Below are positions 57,601-64,000 of a DNA stretch of 64,000 nucleotides, one piece after another. Position 1 is the first letter of the stretch. Each line of letters starts with the position of its first letter. The translations under genes and the position numbers were made by a program. The DNA comes from Microglena sp. YARC (lineage: Eukaryota > Chlorophyta > Chlorophyceae > Chlamydomonadales > Chlamydomonadaceae). The stretch is taken from contig CM039465.1 of the NCBI GenBank assembly GCA_022414725.1, positions 20,606,690-20,670,689 of the forward strand. The letters are read 5' to 3'. The notes under the pieces were generated by a model. It was given only the letters and a program-made list of their open reading frames with translations, was not told the DNA's origin and did not search any database.

Positions 57601-59264
57601 CCCACAACAACACCACAAAGTTTTTTCCTTTTCAGAAAGGGGGACTTCTAGTAGCTTTCAGGGATTTGGTACTTTCCAAGAAAGTCCAGGTTTTAATTGG
57701 GGTAGGGCAGCCTGAAGGGCAGCCCCAGAGCATTCGGGGTTTGGGTGTCAGGGTAGCAGAAGTTTTAGGCAAAACGGGGTCCCAGGTAGTGATCGCTGTA
57801 GGTAGCGGGGGAAAAGAGCCATGCAATGCCACCCTAGTGTGCCTGGAAGTTGACTTAAAGGGCATTTGAATGCAGCTGAAAGCGTTGGGGTTGGCCCAGT
57901 GGCTAACTAATGAAGCTGACTGGAAGCTACCATGCGTAGCCCCCCCAAAAGAAACACTGGCCACCCTGAACATGCTTGCCTGAGGAACTCTGCCGATGCT
58001 TTGATCACTGCCGCGTCCTTGACACCTGTAAGGGCGATGATATTCTCAGGTATGCACCAAGCCACAGCAGCTGCTACCACTCCCCATACTAGCGCCACGA
58101 ATATGGCACATGACACCACCCTCTGTGCAGCAGGCAGGTCGTTATCACGCAGGGCCCCTGCTGTCAACGCCAGGGTGGCAACTTGCAGGCTGTAGAACAC
58201 GTATTGCATGAAGCTCACAACGATGGAAGCAGGCCCCAGGGCTGCTAGCTCCACGGTGGTGCCATACGTGCCAACTGCAAGTGATGAATGAATAATATTG
58301 TGGAGGATAGTTAAATAATATGCACAAAAATAAATCATAATTGTAGCACGAATAAATCAGGGCCTCTGTTGGTAAAACGCTTGTTTCAATTCATCAGTGT
58401 TTTTTTCGTTTTAGCCCCACCTGGTGTCATGGTTGAGCAAGTCCCTTAAGCCTATGTGGCCTACCCCTGGGATGTGAGAACATACAAACATACAAATAAA
58501 TAAATAAATAAATAAATAAATAAATAGTACGCATTATTACGAGGCATGAGGTTGAGGGGGACAGCCTGGTTAATTCTTCTTCTTCTCCTTCTTCTTCACA
58601 GCCTGCTTGAGCCTCAAATTGAGTCTCAAAACGTTGTTGGTGTGATTAATAAGGTTTGCTTCGCGATATGCAATTAATGTTATTATTGCCTTAGCAAGCT
58701 ATAGCAGGTTGAAGTCCATTGATACAGTTTTCCACGCATAGCAGCTTCTATATACCTCCCCTAGTTGAATTGCCAGCCAAGCCAGGTGCAATCTAGTGCA
58801 CCTTGCAGCTGCCATAATCAGCTGTCCAGCGCTGTTGAAAATATTTAGGCCTAGGAGCAGCAGCTGGAGGATTAAGCCCAAAAGAAAAACAATGTATTGA
58901 ACTTACCAAACATACTGGTGATAAGGCCTAAAAGTGGCTCAGATAAGACTACCACAGAGACCGGAAGCAAGAAGGGGAAAACTTTCGCCCTCAGTTCTTT
59001 GTTGAACAGCGCCACCTCTTCTGCTGATGGGGGAGGGCCAGGGCCATCCTCAGCTGCTACTCTGCATACATGCTGCTGTTGTGGCCGATGGTATCTGCTG
59101 CATGCTGTGCCTCCCACGAAACCTTGTGGCTGGGTGGGTGATGAGTGCGTGAGCTTGTTAGGGCTGCGGTGACGCGCATGGCTAAGACATGGTCGGGCTA
59201 ACTGGCCTAGGCAACGATCTGTGGGCGCCACTACACCCACGACCGGCCATTTGGTGGAAAGCAT
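45100..59264 (-). CDS. MATE-family transporter with plastid-type leader; seven exons
   Basis: Exons 59264-58907, 58274-57980, 54836-54593, 53383-53324, 50379-50238, 46781-46537 and 45354-45100 (stop TAG) join in phase into 532 residues. MATE proteins are 12-helix exporters driven by an ion gradient; the substrate cannot be told. Residues 1 to about 70 are basic and lack acidic residues apart from one (leader-like, ending VCRVAA). Recognisable blocks are [128 protein letters not shown], and a final [17 protein letters not shown] block. Order and wording fit plant EDS5-like plastid MATEs. The exon 2 donor is GC (CTCAG|GCAAGC); the other borders are GT-AG. The introns consist largely of exon-edge copies. 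Splice sites were placed by eye. Confidence 0.9.
45362..45545. repeat. Dispersed element copy 2 and poly-C/CA tract beside MATE exon 7
   Basis: ggggatggttgcaaaagaga, tgcatttagggatcagcccc, a long C run and CACA words match 6652-6760. The inverse of its first bases forms the sequence just before the exon 7 acceptor (ccatcccctaaacag|GC). Confidence 0.85.
45755..46530 (-). repeat. Five copies of the MATE exon 6 donor edge
   Basis: The end of exon 6 with its GTGAGT donor (on +: actcaccgaaacgtcgatcc, ccgtgaagaccatcgatatg and agggcatagccactgacagt) recurs at about 46398, 46212, 46038, 45918 and 45765. Units are separated by G-rich and TG-rich tracts (ggggcgggggcggagggtgg). Confidence 0.9.
46800..48500 (-). 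repeat. Ten copies of the MATE exon 6 acceptor edge
   Basis: On the plus strand each unit has catctgccacctc, a 'tttgcggctgggaggaacgt' block and caacgcagattgctcaactg followed by gacctgcag, the inverse of acceptor CAG|GTCCAGTTGAGC. The true one is at 46781; copies are near 46949, 47110, 47268, 47457, 47612, 47775, 47942, 48106, 48285 and 48463. The spacing is about 160 bases, filled with 'ggcctggtaatggcgtggtg'. At about 47345-47400 and 48185-48235 copies extend deeper into the exon (tggcagtctccaac). Confidence 0.92.
48515..48675 (+). repeat. Dispersed 'gacgcatgaacccccc' element, copy 2
   Basis: acgtcgccactgcgccgccc, gcatggtgacgcatgaaccc, cttgaaatcaggctttagct and cgcaaatctgaaataaataa match 39005-39165 word for word. 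Confidence 0.8.
48865..48965. repeat. GC-rich poly-C foldback element
   Basis: A C14 run, gcaaaaaaacggggggctgt, another C run, then cgagctctgggggcggcgct and gccccccgacccccccttcg. G and C runs are mutually complementary. A related but inverted arrangement is at 55910-56045. Confidence 0.7.
49040..50230 (-). repeat. Copies of the MATE exon 5 donor edge with poly-C spacers
   Basis: On + each unit reads ccctggtacgtacttgtcaa, gaatgaagaaaatctccaca, ctgagtagaccgcttggtgg and gctgcgagcgctg, the inverse of the last about 60 bases of exon 5 plus donor GTACGT. Copies at about 50100, 49895, 49660, 49420, 49315 and 49190, with weaker ones near 49125 and 49045. Between them run C-rich tracts of 50-150 bases. 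Confidence 0.9.
50390..51600 (-). repeat. 124-bp tandem array of the MATE exon 5 acceptor edge
   Basis: Six nearly identical further units (starting near 50492, 50615, 50717, 50841, 50965 and 51089) contain ggtaggtcacggacagcgga and gcctgcacaggggatgtaca, the inverse of acceptor GTGCAG|GCTCCGCTG and the first exon bases. The rest of the unit is agtcattgtcaattggcaat and AT-rich 'tggtaattacattgtaattg'. Divergent copies lie near 51296, 51395 and 51570. Confidence 0.93.
51600..51755 (+). repeat. (AAAT)n tract with 'ggccaaccacc' element
   Basis: About 75 bases of ATAAATAA, then gaccgccttattacaaggcg, tgaggttgagggggtcagcc and cttgcgctggggccaaccac. An inverted copy lies 250 bases away at 51995-52085. 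Confidence 0.8.
51775..52480. repeat. Dispersed elements in MATE intron 4
   Basis: 51775-51960 is a divergent copy of the 'gacgcatgaacccccc' element, 51995-52085 an inverted 'ggccaaccacc' element, and 52080-52410 contains a twice-used phrase (gcgccagctcaaagcttaag / ggcagctcaaagctcaaggg with 'taccaggcagtgaagtctac'). Confidence 0.65.
52465..52930. repeat. CT-rich tandem repeat 'cccctctctctatgcctctcc'
   Basis: A C17 run followed by about a dozen units of cactgcccctctctctatgc and ctctccacccctctccccac. Open frames on both strands are compositional artefacts. MATE intron 4. Confidence 0.92.
53092..53283 (+). mobile_element. tRNA-derived SINE, copy 4, in MATE intron 4
   Basis: A-box-like aatggctcagtggcagagct, B-box-like ggattggaatcc, then caaccgccatggtagctttg and cttaataccacgccccacca. 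It ends aggcgttatcattact about 40 bases from MATE exon 4. Confidence 0.85.
53395..54115. repeat. About 105-bp tandem repeat upstream of MATE exon 4
   Basis: Seven units with aatggcacatgcatagaagt, tgtagcatgcggcagagggg and gagatgacatgtgcagtgta followed by gggaaggcagagggcatgg. The ggaaggcag word also occurs in the polypyrimidine region of the exon 4 acceptor (53390-53400), so the array seems to grow from the acceptor flank. Confidence 0.85.
54290..54540 (-). repeat. Copy of the 3' half of MATE exon 3 and a 15-bp tandem repeat
   Basis: 54420-54515 repeats exon 3 bases seen at 54605-54715 (gatgttggctatcgttgtgg, agcaggcagcacccataagt, ccccatccccaagctcctac). 54290-54340 repeats the donor flank (gtagccgaacagaatagcca). 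ttctgatgctatgag is repeated five times at about 54356-54420. Confidence 0.85.
54837..55720 (-). repeat. Copies of the MATE exon 3 acceptor edge, MITEs and an 87-bp repeat
   Basis: The first about 40 bases of exon 3 with acceptor (on +: atcaagaccagcacagcagg, ctgaccgtaagcgcggaacc) recur at 55110-55160 and 55668-55710. MITE copies lie at 54885-55070 and 55165-55440. An about 87-bp unit with gtcaaagggttgaacagtga and gcaagcagtgcgagtgcaac is repeated from 55445 to 55660. Confidence 0.85.
55905..56050. repeat. GC-rich foldback element with poly-G
   Basis: gagcgcgaagcgccccttct, taagggggtccagggggcgt and agccccccacaatgttttct followed by two G runs. Short perfect hairpins form (gggggcgtagccccc). Confidence 0.7.
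56206..56365. repeat. CCCTCACCCTCCAA-type simple repeat
   Basis: About 150 bases of 'ccctcaccctccaacc' words in MATE intron 2. No gene. Confidence 0.8.
56400..56660. mobile_element. Foldback MITE and nested copies
   Basis: Left end cttttccactacaagcagca then gcttttaggcagctcccctg. The interior phrase 'acaatcagccgtccagaaga' occurs three times (56509, 56562, 56623). Confidence 0.6.
56810..56990. repeat. GCGCTTTT / AAAGCGC-rich stretch
   Basis: Many gcgctttttgc, agcgctga and aaagcgc words, each able to pair with the others; seen only here in the window. MATE intron 2. Confidence 0.7.
57113..57222. repeat. Foldback with 14-base perfect arms
   Basis: caggttgaccatac at 57116-57129 is the exact inverse complement of gtatggtcaacctg at 57206-57219, with 76 bases between that contain two 'cagatga' words. 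Confidence 0.85.
57461..57545 (-). repeat. 'ggccaaccacc' short dispersed element, inverted copy
   Basis: ggtggtttgccgcagtgaaa, gcaaacgggctggccctctc and aacctcacgcctcgtaacaa, ending in ttatttattc. Confidence 0.75.
58357..58575. repeat. Two dispersed elements in MATE intron 1
   Basis: 58357-58470 is 'gtccaggggtaggcc' family copy 4 (inverted: gttggtaaaacgcttgtttc ... cttaagcctatgtggcctac). 58490-58570 is (AAAT)n followed by the 'ggccaaccacc' element start (agtacgcattattacgaggc). Confidence 0.75.
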
Positions 59265-62072
59265 CAGCGGATATCGGATGTCAGACTGTAGACTTCAGAT
59301 ATTAGCTACCTCGACTACCGGATGAACAATGCTAAGGCAGTGGAGCATCGACAAGGGATTGTTATCCGTTATGTTTTGTGGACGGCACGGGCAGTGCATG
59401 AGGGAGCCATTTGCCAGCGTGGATAGCCCTAGAGACTTGATCTGAGCAAACGGGAATTGGCGTGGTTTGGATTTCTCGAAGGGAAGAATGAAACGGATTA
59501 CGTTATCATAATCAGTGTCCAGGGTAATAAAACGGCTAATTCAGATTATTGCGAGTATGCTGTTTTTTTTTCTTCTATACGATGGCGATGGACGATGGCG
59601 ATGGACGGTCAGATAATCCGCCTGGGGATTTGTCACATTTAGGCAATGGTAGCTTTGTTTTCCGATATGTTTTGTGAACGGGCAGTGCATGGGGGAGCAA
59701 TCCACCAGCGCCAGCGTGGATAGCCCTATAGCAAACGTGGTTTGGATGCTTTCCACCAGTGCGCGGAGAGTAGAAAGGTGTAACAAAGTGTAATGAATCG
59801 TATTTTGTCGTATTTTGTCGTATTTTGATTCGGCTGGAATTCTAGGGGGGGGCAAGGTCCATACTGTGGACGTTGGGGGGGGGGTAAACGACGTACGACA
59901 GTTTTACTAATCGGAGTCAGGTTCACACTTCAGCGTAGGGCGATTCGCGGCTGGAATTCTAGAGGGGGCAAGGTAGTTACTAAATACCTTGGGGGGGGGT
60001 AAACGTTGTACTGGGCCTGCCACCGACTACTATTTTTTCTTATCCATTCGCCTGAAGGGCTCATACGCAAAGCGTGTGTCGCGTCAGCTCCCGAATCTTA
60101 GGCGAATTGTTGGTACTGCATGATCATTTGAGAGAATATCGACAGAACGCCCACAAAAACAAATAGCCCGGGCCATCGCTAGACAGTCGCGGAATTGACC
60201 TACCCTTCTTTTGCATTTTTCGGAATTTTCTATATACTCGGGAAAGATGCCGTCGTGCCGCTAGTGCCATACTTACTCCTCTACTTGCCTCATGCATCCG
60301 TGGAGTCCTGTGGAAGACGAAGTAAGGGGACCACTAGTTTTTGCCTTCTTGAGATCTCTCGAGATACCTCCACAAGATTTTTCGTGGAACTATTGTCGTT
60401 AACGAATTGGGCTCCCGCGTAGGGACAATTTTGAAGTTCATTATCAGACTGCCAGATTGGTAGTATAATCTATATTTTGTGTGGAGCAGGGTGCGAAACG
60501 CTATAGAAAGTCCGGCAGGGTCTGAGTTCTGGAATCGTTATGTACTTATGTGGTAGCGGCTAGGGTGTGACCCTGCAAGCGGTCGATCCCGCCACTCCAG
60601 GTCCCGTGAAATTCTGGGACCCCTTTCAACCTTTTCCAGGTATTTATAGCTTTTTACTGAGTGAGCCGTTCCAATTCGGACATCGACAGAAAGAAGCGTA
60701 TCGGTGAGGCGTGCCCATCGGCACTGTAGCGGTCGTCATGCATTCTATATAGGGGGGTCGCGATTATGTGTAACGAGGCTGGGCGAGGGGTACTGCTCGA
60801 GGGGTTCACAACGACTCTCAGAAGGCAAGGGTTGCCGACTTGCCATCCAAAGATGCTGTCTCTGAAGATATGCAATATGCTCAGTGAACCATCTCGTCAT
60901 GATCTTCATGATTTTCAGCACTCCGAGACCCCCAACTTGACTGGCTGGCTGTGGGCTGGCTAAAGGAAGCTGACATGTTATGTTTTCTCTGGTTCCATTT
61001 AATATTACGAGGCTTTACTTATACACTGTACATGAGAAGATAAACAGCTGTCAGACGAGCTAACTTACACTTAATTCCATGGGGTAGGGATCCCCCCCCT
61101 CCCCCTTTCCCTCCATAAATATTCAACTTCGTTGGCCCCATCAGTTGTTATGCTCCCGTGTCTAATATATATCAGCCAACTCATGGTGATGCGGAACCTC
61201 AGTTTTCCTTGGCTGAGTCTGCCGTTCTTGTTTCCACGTGTGTATTATTATCTTATGTCTGGACGCAGTGCGGGAGTGTATGCCGAAGTAGATGTGTGAA
61301 GTAAACGCAGAGCGGAAGTGACTTCAACATGCCCGGCACTCGTCATTTAATCACCCTCTCCATCAGTTTCATCCATCGATCCTTCGTCGACAGGGTCGCT
61401 GATTTTTCGGAAATACTTATAACTTGTAAACGAAATGGCCAGAAGTCCAGTTCTGTATCTGCGTCATCCCAATCGCTCCCTGTTTTTTCCGTTGATCGTA
61501 CATTTTATGCAATGGCATTCAACCAGGTGAGGGAGGGATCATATCTCGCCCCAGGCCGCCGCAGGCAGCATTCGAAGAGGGGATCACTGATAATAACCGC
61601 AAGCACCAGTGTAATATCATAACAAGGAATTCAGGAGCCAGTGTGGGGATTGGGGACCCAAATAGTAGCGATGACAGAATGAGAGAAGAGGGACTGGATG
61701 GTCGCAGAAGGGCTTGGCGAGGACTGGGGTTTTAGTGATTTTTGACCCATGCACAGTGACGCCAAGCCTATAACTTGGCGAAGAAACTGACGATTAGTGA
61801 CTACTCTCAAACATTTCTGCACTTCCTTAAACAGGTATTCGGGCCGTGGCAACCCAATAACACAGAAAACGAAGTGATTCCAGGAAAGGAAATGCAGAAA
61901 GAATGAAAGGTCTGGCTGGACTAAATTGGCCTGTCCAACCTGGGGCCAACTCGGGGGGCGCTGGACTTCTTACGATTTGACGACGTACCCTTGTTAAACA
62001 TTGCCGAGGATTAAAAATGCCGTATCGAACTTGCATGGTGATGGCTTTTCTTCTACTTTAGCTCTTTGATCG
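59265..62072. other. Intergenic region between divergent MATE and unknown gene
   Basis: Two duplicated blocks are visible. One has gggcagtgcatgagggagcc with gcgtggatagccct (59390-59430 and 59683-59730). The other has ggctggaattctaggggggg with gtaaacg (59832-59890 and 59950-60005). Near 60552-60600 a 'gcggtcgatcccgc' phrase is weakly tRNA-like. No gene recognised; promoters of both genes should lie here. Confidence 0.5.
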
Positions 62073-62926
62073 ATGTCTGCAGCCATGGATGTCGACGAGG
62101 GCCGAGTCTCAGTGCCTTACTCTCCTGTCAACCAAAAATTGAATCCCGGCAGTATGGATGCAGATCCGCCCCGCGCGCCCAATTCATCAGCAAACGCTCT
62201 TGCAACAAGCTACTGTACAGCGCCCACGAATCCCTCTGACATCAGTTCCAGGCCCCAATTCGACCTCTCGACCTCCCCAATGCCAGTGCATGAAGACATG
62301 CATGAAGACATGCCAGCTTCACATTTAACTAGAACCACAAATCAGGAGCCATCAGGGACCAAGGATGGTCTCGAAGGGGGTATCAAGGACAAGGACCACG
62401 ATAGCTCACCTGCAGAGCCCCCCCGAGATGGAGAAACTGTGAAGCGATCACGGTCACCTACTCCTGAGGAGAAGCATGAAAAACCTAGAATCAAACTCCC
62501 CAAGCCATGGTCAGCAGATGATGTCAACCCTGTTATCATCGGCGCTGCTCCGGATGCTTCCATGTGGTTAAAGGATGGTGCATTGCCTAAACAAGCGCCC
62601 TTGGATCTCCGGACACTCTCCAGGTAAGGGGTACGGAGTTCCTGCTGCAATCTATCACCATGCTTGGTGTTTTGGCATGAGAGACTAAGCAGGCTGCCAC
62701 TGCCAGCAAACCATATCCGATTTTGTCCTTGTATGGCCATTTGTCTCCTTACTCCTGTTCTTATGTACTAACGCAGGGCCCAGGTGTTGGAAGTGGTTGC
62801 GAAGCGAAACACAGCAGCAAATATCGATCGTCCCGTGCACTTTGTGCTGGCTGGTGTTGTTGAGAATGCTAAGTTGATACGCCCAGAACTGGAGGTGTAC
62901 CCCTTCAGCTTAGGGGGAAATCCAAG
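62073..62926 (+). CDS. Unrecognised protein, first two exons (continues past the window)
   Basis: Exon 1 is 62073-62623 (ATG preceded in frame by TGA at 62067) and exon 2 is 62777-62926. Donor AG|GTAAGG, acceptor CGCAG and a final AG|GTACC all agree in phase 2, giving 233 residues so far. Residues 1 to about 130 are acidic, Pro/Ser-rich and probably disordered (MHEDMPASH, KDKDHDSSPAEP). A basic stretch follows (VKRSRSPTPEEKHEKPRIKL) that could be a nuclear signal with phosphorylation sites. From PWSADDVNPVIIGAAPD onward it looks folded: a MWLKDGALPK segment, an AQVLEVVAKRN helix, and alternating hydrophobic strands PVHFVLAGVV and LEVYPFSLGG. I do not recognise the family. The next exon must lie beyond 64000 or within the repeat array that starts near 63050. 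Confidence 0.7.
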
Positions 62927-63049
62927 GTACCGTTTATCTCCTGCATATTGGAGAGTTTGAATAACTTGTTTAACTCATTTTGAATGTGTACTTTGCATAT
63001 GCAGCTGACTCTATTTATGTGCATGTTTAGTCTGTGTAAGAGCTAAAGA

Positions 63050-63790
63050 ACATGCATGCATGCAGAACAATTCTGGAGTATTCAGTCAGGCAAAGAGGGC
63101 TGTGTAAGAGGTAATGAACACATATGCATGCAGTACAATTCTGGAGTATTCAGTCAGGCAAAGGGGGCTGTGTGAGAGCTAAAGAACACATCTGCACGCA
63201 GTACAATTCTGGAGTATTCTGTCAGGCAAAGAGGGCCGTATGAGAGCTAAAGAACACATCTGCATGCAGTACAATTTTAGTGTATTCAGTCAGGCAAAGA
63301 CGTCTGTGCAAGAGCTAAAGAACACATCTGCATGCAGTACAATTTTAGTGTATTCAGTCAGGCAAAGACGTCTGTGCAAGAGCTAAAGAACACATCTGCA
63401 TGCAGTACAATTCTTGTGTATTCAGTCAGGCAAAGACGTCTGTGCAAGAGCTAAAGAACACATCTGCATGCAGTACAATTCTTGTGTATTCAGTCAGGCA
63501 AAGACGTCTGTGCAAGAGCTAAAGAACACATCTGCATGCAGTACAATTCTTGTGTATTCAGTCAGGCAAAGACGTCTGTGCAAGAGCTAAAGAACACATC
63601 TGCATGCAGTACAATTCTTGTGTATTCAGTCAGGCAAAGACGTCTGTGCAAGAGCTAAAGAACACATCTGCATGCAGTACAATTCTTGTGTAGTCAGTCA
63701 GGCAAAAAGGTCTGTGTTTACAAGAGCTAAAGAAGATACATGCATGCAGTACAATTCTGGAGTATTCAGTCAGGCAAAGAATCACATACT
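63050..63790 (+). repeat. 68-bp tandem repeat in intron 2 of the unknown gene
   Basis: About eleven units of agctaaagaacacatctgca, tgcagtacaattcttgtgta and ttcagtcaggcaaagacgtc. The exact 68-base spacing is clear between 63361, 63429 and 63497. Each unit contains tgcatgcag, which could act as a splice acceptor. Confidence 0.92.
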
Positions 63791-63884
63791 TACATTGCAA
63801 GGAAGATAATTGTGCTCTTTACCACCATCCACGCTTGTTTCCTTCCGTGAGCCCTAGCATGTCCAAATATCAGTTTTTCCCTAC

Positions 63885-64000
63885 CGACGTATCATCACTG
63901 CGTCATCATTCTGTCGTTGCATGGCGACGCATGAACCCCCTGAACCCCCCGGGCTCCGCGCTCCACCATGATAGCTACGCGATAATCCTGAGATTAGGCT
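63885..64000 (+). repeat. Dispersed 'gacgcatgaacccccc' element, copy cut by window end
   Basis: cgacgtatcatcactgcgtc, gttgcatggcgacgcatgaa and a 'cgggctccgcgctccacca' phrase match 39005 and 48515 in order. Confidence 0.8.

Overview
This window is nuclear DNA from a photosynthetic eukaryote, most likely a green alga. Every gene is intron-split, and the recognisable genes are an ATX/trithorax-type SET histone methyltransferase, a type II thymidine kinase, a plastid ferredoxin-thioredoxin reductase catalytic chain and a plastid-type MATE transporter. The repeat style (polymorphic arrays, short foldback elements ending in AGCAGCTTCTAGGCAGCTCC, poly-C plus CA tracts) reminds me of prasinophytes of the Pyramimonadales such as Cymbomonas, but the species cannot be settled from this sequence alone.

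Layout. 0.8-4.9 kb (+): the 3' part of the SET-domain gene, with huge introns. 4.9-10.4 kb: satellites, a 72-bp minisatellite, SINE and MITE copies and a perfect 69-nt palindrome. 10.75-13.57 kb (-): a two-exon thymidine kinase. 13.6-20 kb: dispersed elements and simple repeats with no secure gene. 20-35.2 kb (+): two noisy versions of one LINE (AP endonuclease, reverse transcriptase, a PCIF1-like domain, RNase H, zinc knuckle) around a 1000-N gap. 36.5-37.3 kb (-): the end of a Copia polyprotein. 38.04-40.80 kb (-): the complete five-exon ferredoxin-thioredoxin reductase gene. 42.9-43.8 kb (-): a LINE fragment. 45.1-59.26 kb (-): the complete seven-exon MATE gene, 532 codons plus stop in consistent phase. 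62.07 kb to the right edge (+): the first two exons of an unrecognised gene.

The main discovery is structural. In all four recognised genes the outermost 40-150 bases of exons, with the adjoining splice site, are copied again and again as tandem arrays running into the neighbouring intron. Where the exon is the last one, the copies run past the stop codon. In the MATE gene exon 6 has about ten copies of its acceptor edge on one side and five copies of its donor edge on the other. Exon 5 shows the same on both sides, and exon 7 is copied past its stop. The SET, thymidine kinase and reductase genes repeat the pattern. These arrays account for much of the length of the largest introns and provide many decoy splice sites.

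The genes do not form a functional cluster. The reductase (thioredoxin reduction from ferredoxin) and the MATE carrier are both probably plastid-targeted, while the SET protein would act on chromatin and the kinase in thymidine salvage.
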